Source: Acidimicrobiales bacterium (lineage in GTDB: Bacteria > Actinomycetota > Acidimicrobiia > Acidimicrobiales > RAAP-2). Taken from it: DNA of 5,214 nt. Positions within the stretch are counted from its first letter, which is position 1. Every line of letters begins with the position of its first letter. The stretch covers positions 1 to 5,214 of the forward strand of contig JASHWO010000155.1 of the NCBI GenBank assembly GCA_030044045.1. Reading direction: 5' to 3'. The position numbers and the translations under genes were made by a program. Below are positions 1-5,214 of this stretch, piece after piece. The notes under the pieces are model-generated. The model saw only the letters and a program-made list of their open reading frames with translations. It was not told the DNA's origin and searched no databases.

Positions 1-1362
1 TCGACCACCGCGCTGTCGTGGGTCATCAACGCCTACATCCTCACGTTCGGCGGCCTGCTGCTCCTCGGGGCCCGCGCCGGCGATCTGGCGGGCCGGCGGC
101 GGGTGTTCCTCACCGGCATCGCCCTGTTCACGCTGAGCTCGCTGGCCGGTGGGCTGGCGGTCGACTCCTCGATGCTCCTGGCCACCCGCGCCCTCCAGGG
201 GATCGGCGCGGCGTTTGCCGCCCCGTCCGCGCTGTCACTGCTCACGACGAGGTTCCCGGAAGGCCCTTCCCGCCTCCGGGCCATCGCGCTCTACGCCACC
301 GTCTCCGCCGCCGGCGCCGCCATCGGCCTGGTGGCCGGTGGGCTGTTGACCGAGCTGGTGTCGTGGCGCTGGGTGATGTTCGTGAACGTCCCGATCGGCG
401 CGGGGGTGCTGCTCGTCGGCCGGGTGGCGCTCGGCGAGACCGCGACGCGACACGGGCGGCTGGACCTCTTGGGCGCGGTGACGTCCACCCTGGGCATGGG
501 CGGTGTCGTCCTCGGTCTCGTCGAGGCGGGCGGCACGGGATGGACCGACCCGGTGACCCTCGGAGCGTTCTCGCTGGGTGTGGTCATGCTGGCGGTGTTC
601 GTCCACAACGAGTCACGCGTCGAGGAGCCGATCCTCCCGCTCCGCCTGCTGGCCCACGGCACGAGGACGACGGCGAACGTGGCGCGGGGCCTCGTCTATG
701 CCGGCATGTACGGCATGTTCTTCTTCCTGTCCCAGTACTTCCAGGACGTGCGCGGCTTCTCACCGGTCACCGCCGGGCTGGCGTTCCTCCCGATCCCGTC
801 GGCCCTCTTCACCTCGTCACAGCTCACGAGCCGGGTGCTGGTGAAGGTGGTCCCCGAGAAGGTGCTCATGGTGGTGGGCGCCGGTGTGGCTGCCGGCGGC
901 ATGGCGCTCGCCACGATGCTGCAGCCCCACACGTCCTACGCGCAGATCCTCCTCTGGCTCGTCCTCATCGGTGCCGGCTCGGGCGTTGCCATGGTCAGCC
1001 TCATGTCGGCCTCGCTGGCCGAGGTGGCGCCCCGGGACGCCGGCGCCGCGTCGGGCCTGGTGAACGTCTCCCAGCAGCTGGGCGCGGCCCTCGGTCTCGC
1101 CGTGCTGGTCACGCTCTTCGGCGAGCTCACCCGTCACGGACGGATCGGACCGGCGCACGTCGCAGGCTACGTCCACGCGCTCGACGATGTCTTCGCGCTC
1201 GCCGCGGCGTTCACGGTGCTGGCACTGGGGCTGGTGGCGGCCTTCGTACGGACGCGCCGGGCGCCGGCCGACGCGCCGGCGGACGCCGAGGTGCTGGCCC
1301 TGACGAGCGAGGAGGAGCGGCGGGCGCTCGAAGAGGCGGCCGTCCTGGCGGAAGCGGGCTGA
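1..1362 (+). CDS. DHA2-family (EmrB/QacA-like) MFS efflux transporter, 5' partial
   Basis: This is an inner-membrane proton-coupled multidrug or metabolite exporter of the 14-helix DHA2 type. The reading frame is open from base 1, so the start lies outside the window; 453 residues are visible. Family members usually have about 40 more N-terminal residues carrying helix 1. Visible signatures, numbered from the first residue here, are the helix 2 segment LSWVINAYILTFGG (5-18), MFS motif A as GARAGDLAGRRRVF (23-36), the helix 5 motif C region GAAIGLVAGG (105-114), and SWRWVMFVNVPIG (121-133), which is typical of DHA2 proteins. About 13 hydrophobic segments follow one another to roughly residue 415. 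A charged, Ala/Glu-rich cytoplasmic tail ends the protein. Motif C lacks the usual Gly-Pro pair, which is common in this subfamily. The stop lies in a tandem repeat, and the gene converges on the next one. The substrate cannot be read from the sequence; a toxic aromatic or antibiotic is plausible given the neighbours. Confidence 0.93.
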   Translation, partial: STTALSWVINAYILTFGGLLLLGARAGDLAGRRRVFLTGIALFTLSSLAGGLAVDSSMLLATRALQGIGAAFAAPSALSLLTTRFPEGPSRLRAIALYATVSAAGAAIGLVAGGLLTELVSWRWVMFVNVPIGAGVLLVGRVALGETATRHGRLDLLGAVTSTLGMGGVVLGLVEAGGTGWTDPVTLGAFSLGVVMLAVFVHNESRVEEPILPLRLLAHGTRTTANVARGLVYAGMYGMFFFLSQYFQDVRGFSPVTAGLAFLPIPSALFTSSQLTSRVLVKVVPEKVLMVVGAGVAAGGMALATMLQPHTSYAQILLWLVLIGAGSGVAMVSLMSASLAEVAPRDAGAASGLVNVSQQLGAALGLAVLVTLFGELTRHGRIGPAHVAGYVHALDDVFALAAAFTVLALGLVAAFVRTRRAPADAPADAEVLALTSEEERRALEEAAVLAEAG

Positions 1363-1394
1363 CAGAAAGCGGGCTGACAGAAAGCGGGCTGACA
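1354..1394. repeat. 15-bp tandem repeat, 2.7 copies, carrying the MFS stop codon
   Basis: The unit GCGGGCTGACAGAAA occurs perfectly at 1354-1368 and 1369-1383, and its first 11 bases recur at 1384-1394. Because the unit is a multiple of three, the MFS stop TGA at 1360-1362 is repeated in the same frame at 1375-1377 and 1390-1392. Only the first one ends the protein. Copies are identical, which suggests recent slippage or duplication. No function is evident. Confidence 0.9.
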
Positions 1395-1496
1395 TCGGGG
1401 GACCGGCGTCGATGTCGCGGGCGGTGACCGTGGCCAGGTGGTGGAGGTAGCCGGCAGGATCGAGCGGTTGGGAAGCACCTGGAAGGCGCCGGTGGA
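1363..1496. other. Convergent intergenic region
   Basis: This 134-bp gap separates the ends of the MFS gene and the minus-strand DinB-fold gene. Its left part holds the tandem repeat. A perfect 7-bp inverted repeat, CCAGGTG (1434-1440) with CACCTGG (1476-1482), has a 35-nt loop. A 5-bp stem, GCGCC (1486-1490) with GGCGC (1503-1507), straddles the minus-strand stop codon. Neither is followed by a T-run, so no convincing intrinsic terminator can be called. No small gene with a credible start and ribosome binding site was found. Confidence 0.5.
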
Positions 1497-2075
1497 TCAG
1501 GCGGCGCGGCCGGAGAAGCAGAGCAGGCGGACCTGGTCGTCGGCGCCGGCCGGCGGCTCGATCTTGGCGGCGAAGCCACCCGGACGGCGGATGGCTTCGT
1601 CGATCGGCTCGAGGAAAGCCAGCGCCGCCCGCACGGCGTCGGGGTCCAGGCGCTCGTCCTGGTCGGTGGCCCGGGCCAGATCCCAGGTGTGCAGGAGGGT
1701 GTCGGCGCACAACAGCCGCCCGACCAGCGAGGCGAACGACTGCTCGCCGAACCCGCTGGAGACGACCTGCGCTGCCCGTGCCTCGTCGGCCAGGGCGTCG
1801 GCTACCGCGTCCCGGGCGGCCGCCCAGCCGGCAGCCAGGTCGTCGTCGGGCCCGACGGGCGTGGGGTCCAGGGCGCCGACCAGCGATCCCACCCGCCGGG
1901 CGGTGTCGACGACGTGTGCCACCAACAGGCGCACCGTCCAGTCGGCGCAGGGGGTGGTCCGGTCCCAGGCGTCGGCGCCGACATCCTCGAGGCGGGCGGT
2001 GAAGCCGGCGGCGATCACCGCGTAGCGGCGGCGCACGGCGGGCGGGGATAGGTCGAGGGACGGTGTGCCGGCCAC
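1497..2075 (-). CDS. MDMPI / DinB-fold family protein (TIGR03086-type), paralogue A
   Basis: The 192-residue product belongs to the family named after mycothiol-dependent maleylpyruvate isomerase, a four-helix DinB-like fold that usually binds a divalent metal. Most members have no known reaction. Family signatures visible are TPCADWTVRLLVAHVV (41-56), with the usual Pro-Cys, Trp and metal-ligand His54, and ADTLLHTWDLARA (124-136) with Asp125 and His129. The C-terminus ends LLCFSGRAA. The GTG at 2075 is chosen because the open frame upstream to 2225 adds about 50 Arg/Gly/Pro-rich residues without family character. No Shine-Dalgarno sequence precedes this GTG, but a TACGGT hexamer lies 8 nt upstream, so a leaderless transcript is possible. 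It is transcribed away from the monooxygenase and is a clear paralogue of the gene at 3782-4330. The family call is firm; the reaction is unknown. Hydrolase or isomerase activity with mycothiol is inference. Confidence 0.87.
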   Translation of the reverse strand: MAGTPSLDLSPPAVRRRYAVIAAGFTARLEDVGADAWDRTTPCADWTVRLLVAHVVDTARRVGSLVGALDPTPVGPDDDLAAGWAAARDAVADALADEARAAQVVSSGFGEQSFASLVGRLLCADTLLHTWDLARATDQDERLDPDAVRAALAFLEPIDEAIRRPGGFAAKIEPPAGADDQVRLLCFSGRAA

Positions 2076-2083
2076 GGCGCCCG

Positions 2084-2089
2084 ACCGTA
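2084..2089 (-). promoter_or_regulatory. Putative -10 element (TACGGT) for paralogue A
   Basis: Read on the minus strand, TACGGT fits the actinobacterial TANNNT -10 pattern and ends 8 nt before the GTG at 2075. That would place the transcription start at or next to the start codon, giving a leaderless message. This agrees with the lack of a Shine-Dalgarno sequence. No recognisable -35 box is seen at the expected distance, so this is a tentative call. Confidence 0.35.
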
Positions 2090-2285
2090 CCAGCGATGGG
2101 CGGGTAGCCGGGCTGCCCCCTGTGCGACCGGGCCGAACCGCCCGGCACCGACCGACCGGTGGCCCCGTGATCAGCATATCCCGTGGGTAGGGGCTTGCCG
2201 CAAGGGACCCGACCGTGCGCACCATGACCGTCCGCTGGGCGGATCACGGGCGGGACCCGTGGCGCCGGGAGAGGTGGGGAGAGAT

Positions 2286-2291
2286 GGGAGG
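2286..2291 (+). promoter_or_regulatory. Ribosome binding site deciding the monooxygenase start
   Basis: GGGAGG lies in a purine-rich tract (2267-2291) and ends 6 nt before the GTG at 2298. This spacing favours 2298 over the GTGs at 2259 and 2295 and over those at 2304, 2307 and 2310. The GTG at 2304 (spacing 12) is a weaker alternative. Confidence 0.65.
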
Positions 2292-2297
2292 CGCGTG

Positions 2298-3785
2298 GTG
2301 CATGTGGTGGTGATCGCCGGAGGTGGCCCGACCGGGCTGATGTTGGCGGGCGAGCTGGCGCTGGCGGGCGTCGACGTCGTCGTGGTCGAGCGGCGCGCCG
2401 GCCGGGACCTCGACGGCTCGCGGGCCGGCGGCCTGCACGCCCGCACCATCGAGGTGCTCGACCAGCGCGGCATCGCCGATCGGTTCCTCGCCGAGGGGCA
2501 GGCTATGCAGGTCCAGAGCTTCGCCGCCATCCCGTTGGACATCAGTGACTTCCCCACCCGGCACCCGTACGGGCTGGCGCTGTGGCAGCACCACTTCGAG
2601 CGCATCCTCGGCGGCTGGGTCGAGGAGCTCGGGGTGCCGATCACCCGCGGGCGGGAGGTGACGGGGTTCGCCCAGGACGGCGCCGGCGTCGACGTCGAGC
2701 TGTCCGACGGCCGCACGCTGCGGGCGGCGTACCTCGTCGGGTGCGACGGGGGGCGCAGCCTGGTCCGCAAGATCGCCGGCATCGACTTCCCCGGCTGGGA
2801 CCCGACGAAGAGCACCCTGGTGGCCGAGGTCGAGATGGCCGGGGAGACGCCGCGGGGCGTCCACCGCGACGCCGCCGGCGTCCACGGCCTCCACCGGATG
2901 GAGGACGGGACCACCGTCCGGGTCGTCGTCACCGAGCAGCAGCTCGGGCCTCGCGGCGAGGCCACCCTGCACGATCTCCGCCGCGCCCTCGTCGCCGTCT
3001 GGGGGACCGACTTCGGGGTGCACCGCCCGACCTGGATCTCCCGGTTCACCGACATGACCCGGCAGGCGGCGTCCTACCGGGCGGGCCGCGTGCTACTGGC
3101 CGGCGACGCCGCCCACGTGCACTACCCGGTCGGGGGGCAGGGCCTGAACACCGGCGTGCAGGACGCGGTGAACCTGGGCTGGAAGCTGGCCCAGGTGGTC
3201 GAGGGGGCGTCGCCGGACGGCCTGCTCGACACCTACCACGCCGAGCGCCACCCGGTCGCCGCCCGCGTGCTGCAGAGCACCATGGCCCAGACCGTGCTCA
3301 CCCGTAGCGACGAGCGGATTGACGCGCTGCGCGACACCATGACCGAGCTGCTGGGCATGGACGAGCCGCGCCGGCGTATCGCCGCCATGCTCTCCGGTCT
3401 CGACGTCCACTACGACCTCGGGGAAGGCCACCCGCTGCTCGGGCGGCGCATGCCCGATCTCGACGTGCGGGCCGCGGACGGCGCCACCCGCGTCTTTAGC
3501 CTGCTGCACGACGCCCGGCCCGTCCTCCTTGACCTCGGCCAGTCCGGGGGCTTCGACGTCACCCCTTGGGCGGACCGGGTCCGGTGGGTCGACGCCAGGT
3601 ACGACGGCAGGTGGGATCTGCCGGTCCTGGGTGAGGTCACGGCGCCGCCGGCCGTGCTGATCCGGCCCGACGGGCACGTCGCCTGGGCCGGGGACCTCAC
3701 GGACCCCGAGCTGCCCCGAGCGCTCACGGCCTGGTTCGGACCACCCGCACCGGCTGGGCGATCAGGACCTACGCTGGGGCGGTGA
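2298..3785 (+). CDS. Class A FAD-dependent monooxygenase, rifampicin monooxygenase (Rox)-like
   Basis: The 495-residue flavoprotein is predicted to hydroxylate an aromatic or polyketide substrate using NAD(P)H, O2 and FAD in the cytoplasm. Numbering from the GTG at 2298, the N-terminal Rossmann motif is IAGGGPTG (6-13, GxGxxG), followed by GLHARTIEVLDQRG (45-58). The DG motif is GCDGGRS (148-154). The GD motif, LAGDAAHVHYPVGGQGLN (267-284), contacts the FAD pyrophosphate and ribityl chain. A C-terminal thioredoxin-like domain spans roughly 370-485, as in the PgaE/MhpA/Rox group. It has no CxxC; the only cysteine in the protein is Cys149. From memory, stretches such as GTDFGVHxPxW, TRQAxxYR, GEGHxLLGRRM and the end AWFG closely match Rox enzymes that inactivate rifamycins. 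Assignment to rifamycin itself is inference, as related enzymes act in anthracycline and phenol pathways. The stop overlaps the next gene by 4 bp, implying co-translation. About 12 residues after AWFG form a Pro/Gly-rich tail. Confidence 0.93.
   Translation: MHVVVIAGGGPTGLMLAGELALAGVDVVVVERRAGRDLDGSRAGGLHARTIEVLDQRGIADRFLAEGQAMQVQSFAAIPLDISDFPTRHPYGLALWQHHFERILGGWVEELGVPITRGREVTGFAQDGAGVDVELSDGRTLRAAYLVGCDGGRSLVRKIAGIDFPGWDPTKSTLVAEVEMAGETPRGVHRDAAGVHGLHRMEDGTTVRVVVTEQQLGPRGEATLHDLRRALVAVWGTDFGVHRPTWISRFTDMTRQAASYRAGRVLLAGDAAHVHYPVGGQGLNTGVQDAVNLGWKLAQVVEGASPDGLLDTYHAERHPVAARVLQSTMAQTVLTRSDERIDALRDTMTELLGMDEPRRRIAAMLSGLDVHYDLGEGHPLLGRRMPDLDVRAADGATRVFSLLHDARPVLLDLGQSGGFDVTPWADRVRWVDARYDGRWDLPVLGEVTAPPAVLIRPDGHVAWAGDLTDPELPRALTAWFGPPAPAGRSGPTLGR
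3770..3775 (+). promoter_or_regulatory. Possible internal -10 element (TACGCT) before paralogue B
   Basis: TACGCT fits TANNNT and ends 6 nt before the GTG at 3782, the geometry expected for a leaderless transcript. It lies inside the 3' end of the monooxygenase gene. No clear Shine-Dalgarno sequence is present; GGGG at 3776-3779 is too close to the start. Paralogue A has a similar TACGGT before its GTG. Translational coupling through the GTGA overlap is an equally good explanation for expression. Confidence 0.3.
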
Positions 3786-4330
3786 ACGACGTCCAAGACA
3801 GGTACCGGCGGGTGTCCGAGGGCTTCGACGCCGCCGTGAGGGCCGTGCCCCCTGACCGGTGGGAGGCCCAGTCCCCCTGCGAGCAGTGGACGGCCCGCGA
3901 CGTGGTGGCCCACGTGGTCGCCGGCCACCGGGGCGTGATCGCCGGGGTCAGAGGTGGGGAGCCGGCGCCCCTGGGTACCGGGGAGGACCCGACGGGGGCT
4001 TGGGAGGACGCCGCCCGGGCCGTCGGCGAGATCACCGGCGACCCCGAGGCACTGGCCAGGGAGATCGACGGGCCGGTCGGCCAGATGCCCGCCGGTGAGA
4101 TCATCGGCCGGTTCGTGACCATGGACCTCCTCGTGCACACCTGGGACCTGGCCCGCGCCGTCGGTGCCGACGAACGCCTCGACGAGGACGCCGTGCGCCA
4201 CGCCTACCAGATCCTCGAGCCGATGGACGCCGCGATCCGCCGGCCCGGCGCGTTCGGGCCGAAGCTGGCACCGCCGCCGGGTGCGGACCGGCAGACGGAG
4301 CTCCTCTACTTCCTGGGCCGCCGGGCGTAG
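3782..4330 (+). CDS. MDMPI / DinB-fold family protein (TIGR03086-type), paralogue B
   Basis: The 182-residue product has the same fold and family as the protein encoded at 1497-2075, with 46 of 78 C-terminal residues identical by hand count. Visible signatures are SPCEQWTARDVVAHVVAGH (31-49), with the likely metal ligand His44, and MDLLVHTWDLARAVG (114-128) with Asp115 and His119. The tail is ELLYFLGRRA. In characterised maleylpyruvate isomerase the metal triad is His-Glu-His; here Asp115 stands four residues before His119 in the place of Glu. The GTG start overlaps the monooxygenase TGA (GTGA), so the two proteins are probably made together and may act on the same compound. A mycothiol-dependent step after oxygenation is an attractive inference, but family members differ widely and many have no proven activity. 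The gene ends 28 bp from a convergent neighbour. Confidence 0.9.
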   Translation: MNDVQDRYRRVSEGFDAAVRAVPPDRWEAQSPCEQWTARDVVAHVVAGHRGVIAGVRGGEPAPLGTGEDPTGAWEDAARAVGEITGDPEALAREIDGPVGQMPAGEIIGRFVTMDLLVHTWDLARAVGADERLDEDAVRHAYQILEPMDAAIRRPGAFGPKLAPPPGADRQTELLYFLGRRA

Positions 4331-4334
4331 GACA

Positions 4335-4349
4335 GCGCCCCGGCGGCGC
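4335..4349. terminator. Small GC hairpin in the convergent gap
   Basis: GCGCC (4335-4339) pairs with GGCGC (4345-4349) around a 5-nt loop, placed centrally in the 28-bp gap between two convergent genes. It could act in both directions. The stem is only 5 bp and no T-run follows on either strand, so a role in termination is tentative. Confidence 0.3.
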
Positions 4350-4358
4350 CTCCACCGG

Positions 4359-5102
4359 TCAGGACCCGAGCGCCCGCCCGAAGAATTCCGCCGAGGCTCG
4401 CCAGTGGCGCTCGGCCGCCGCGTCGTCGTAGCTCGGGTTGTCGGAGACGGCGAAGCCGTGGTGCGCCTCGTAGGTCTCGATGGTGTGCTCGACCTCCGCT
4501 TCGCCGAGGGACCGCTCCAGCAGTTCCTTCTGCGCGTCGGGGAACGACTGGTCCTCGACCGCCCCGGCCACGTACACGGCGGCCCGGATGGTGCCGGCCC
4601 GGTGGTGGGGGCTGTCGGGATCGTCGGCGTTGGCCAGGTTCCCGCCGTGGAAGGAGGCGGCCGCGGCGACGCGCCCCCCCAGGTGGCCGGCGGTCACGAG
4701 CGAGAGCCGGCCGCCCATGCAGTAGCCGGTGGTGCCGACGCCGCCCGGTCGCGTCTCGGGCAGCGAGCCGAGGTAGTCGACGAAGGCGCCGGCGTCGCGC
4801 ACCACCAGGTCGACGTGGTACCCCTGCATCATGCCCATGACCTTCGCCGCCGTCTCCTTTGTGGAGAAGGCGGTGCGCATGTCGATGGGATCGTAGGGTC
4901 CGTTGCGGTAGTAGAAGTCGGGAACCAGGACCACGTAGCCCAGATCGGAGAGCCGCGCCCCCATCTCCCGCATGGTGTCGCGCATCCCTCCTGCGTCGGG
5001 GAACATGATCACCGCCGGCCAGGGCCCATCTCCATCGGGGAGGCTGAGCGCGGCCGGGCAGGTCCCGTCTGCCGTAGTGATCTCCACAGAGCGTTGCGTC
5101 AT
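4359..5102 (-). CDS. Dienelactone hydrolase-family protein
   Basis: The 247-residue cytoplasmic alpha/beta hydrolase belongs to the dienelactone hydrolase (carboxymethylenebutenolidase) family, whose founding members open dienelactone to maleylacetate in chloroaromatic breakdown. The nucleophile elbow is GYCMGG with Cys128. The acid is Asp184 in AGAVEDQSFP, and the base is His215 in AHHGF. This is the full Cys-Asp-His triad in the right order, and the length matches the family. In classical enzymes Glu36 in a QEIFG context holds the cysteine in its resting state; here the corresponding loop reads FPDAGG with Asp36, so substrate or mechanism may differ. The ATG at 5102 is well supported by a ribosome binding site 5 nt upstream. 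It converges on the DinB-fold gene and is therefore a separate transcription unit. True dienelactone as substrate is not established; many family members are general esterases. Confidence 0.93.
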   Translation of the reverse strand: MTQRSVEITTADGTCPAALSLPDGDGPWPAVIMFPDAGGMRDTMREMGARLSDLGYVVLVPDFYYRNGPYDPIDMRTAFSTKETAAKVMGMMQGYHVDLVVRDAGAFVDYLGSLPETRPGGVGTTGYCMGGRLSLVTAGHLGGRVAAAASFHGGNLANADDPDSPHHRAGTIRAAVYVAGAVEDQSFPDAQKELLERSLGEAEVEHTIETYEAHHGFAVSDNPSYDDAAAERHWRASAEFFGRALGS

Positions 5103-5107
5103 GTCGA

Positions 5108-5115
5108 CTCCCTTC
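5108..5115 (-). promoter_or_regulatory. Ribosome binding site of the dienelactone hydrolase-family gene
   Basis: On the minus strand, GAAGGGAG ends 5 nt before the ATG at 5102. It is a good match to the anti-Shine-Dalgarno sequence and fixes the start. Confidence 0.75.
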
Positions 5116-5132
5116 GTGGTACCGGTATCCGG

Positions 5133-5138
5133 ACCCTA
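5133..5138 (-). promoter_or_regulatory. Possible -10 element (TAGGGT) for the dienelactone hydrolase-family gene
   Basis: TAGGGT on the minus strand fits TANNNT and lies 30 bp upstream of the ATG, leaving room for a short leader with the ribosome binding site. An 8-bp palindrome, TACCGGTA (5120-5127), sits between it and the start and could be an operator half. No good -35 box is visible. The remaining bases from 5139 to the right edge show no recognisable gene. Confidence 0.3.
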
Positions 5139-5214
5139 CAGATCGTCGTCCCTCTCCAGCCAGGCCGCCGGAACGGGCGCAGTCGATCGGCCGCAAGGGC
5201 AGACGCGACCAACG

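Larger units (their letters stand above)
2076..2297. promoter_or_regulatory. Divergent intergenic region between paralogue A and the monooxygenase
   Basis: This 222-bp gap must contain promoters for both divergent transcription units. Inside it are a perfect 9-bp inverted repeat, CCCGTGATC (2164-2172) with GATCACGGG (2242-2250), 69 bp apart, and an 11-bp palindrome, CTTGCcGCAAG (2194-2204). Either could be a regulator site, but repeats of this size can arise by chance in GC-rich DNA. TTGCCG at 2195-2200 resembles a -35 box but has no good TANNNT partner downstream. No regulator gene lies in the window. Confidence 0.4.

Noticed and set aside
18..1427. A 469-codon open frame on the plus strand overlapping the transporter
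   Set aside because: It is extremely rich in Arg, Gly, Pro and Ala, as expected of an out-of-frame reading of GC-rich coding DNA. The frame at 1-1362 gives a clear MFS protein.
1434..1482. 7-bp inverted repeat CCAGGTG/CACCTGG as a terminator
   Set aside because: The loop is 35 nt and no T-run follows on either strand; chance pairing is likely.
2076..2225. N-terminal extension of paralogue A to the ATG at 2225
   Set aside because: The extra 50 residues are low in hydrophobic order and Arg/Pro/Gly-rich, have no counterpart in paralogue B, and would take up most of the divergent promoter region.
817..2247. A 476-codon minus-strand open frame covering the transporter end and paralogue A
   Set aside because: It is a shadow frame. 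It is Arg/Gly-rich, has no recognisable domain and lies across two well-supported genes. The stretch around 1395-1480 looks mildly protein-like but has no start, ribosome binding site or family match.
2259..2297. Monooxygenase start at the GTG at 2259
   Set aside because: It would add 13 residues before the beta-strand leading into GxGxxG and would place the strong purine-rich ribosome binding site inside the coding region.
1..5214. Mobile element, CRISPR array, tRNA or rRNA
   Set aside because: No transposase or integrase signature, regularly spaced repeat array, cloverleaf-forming segment or rRNA-like sequence was seen. The only tandem repeat is the 15-bp one at 1354-1394.

Overview
The window is about 5.2 kb of very GC-rich DNA with GTG starts, short intergenic gaps and two members of the mycothiol-dependent maleylpyruvate isomerase-like (MDMPI / DinB-fold, TIGR03086-type) family. 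Together these point to an actinobacterium. No rRNA, tRNA, CRISPR array, transposase or phage gene is visible, and the genus cannot be determined.

Layout, left to right. (1) A 14-helix type (DHA2, EmrB/QacA-like) MFS efflux transporter runs off the left edge, with only its N-terminus missing. It ends inside a 15-bp tandem repeat that carries the stop codon three times in frame. (2) A short convergent gap of 134 bp follows. (3) On the minus strand is an MDMPI/DinB-fold protein of 192 aa. (4) A 222-bp divergent intergenic region comes next. (5) On the plus strand is a class A FAD-dependent aromatic-type monooxygenase of 495 aa, closely resembling the rifampicin monooxygenase (Rox) branch. Its stop codon overlaps by 4 bp (GTGA) the start of (6), a second MDMPI/DinB-fold protein of 182 aa. 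(7) After a 28-bp convergent gap, a dienelactone hydrolase-family alpha/beta hydrolase of 247 aa lies on the minus strand, with its ribosome binding site and upstream region reaching the right edge.

The most notable feature is that the two MDMPI-family genes are paralogues. By hand count, 46 of 78 C-terminal residues are identical without gaps. They sit in inverted orientation on either side of the monooxygenase, and one of them is translationally coupled to it. A monooxygenase, one or two possibly thiol-dependent DinB-fold enzymes, a dienelactone hydrolase-type enzyme and an efflux pump fit a small module for catabolism or detoxification of an aromatic or polyketide-like compound. No ring-cleavage dioxygenase or regulator is present, so no pathway can be assigned. 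Apart from that arrangement the gene families are familiar ones, and I do not see clear evidence of a wholly new system.
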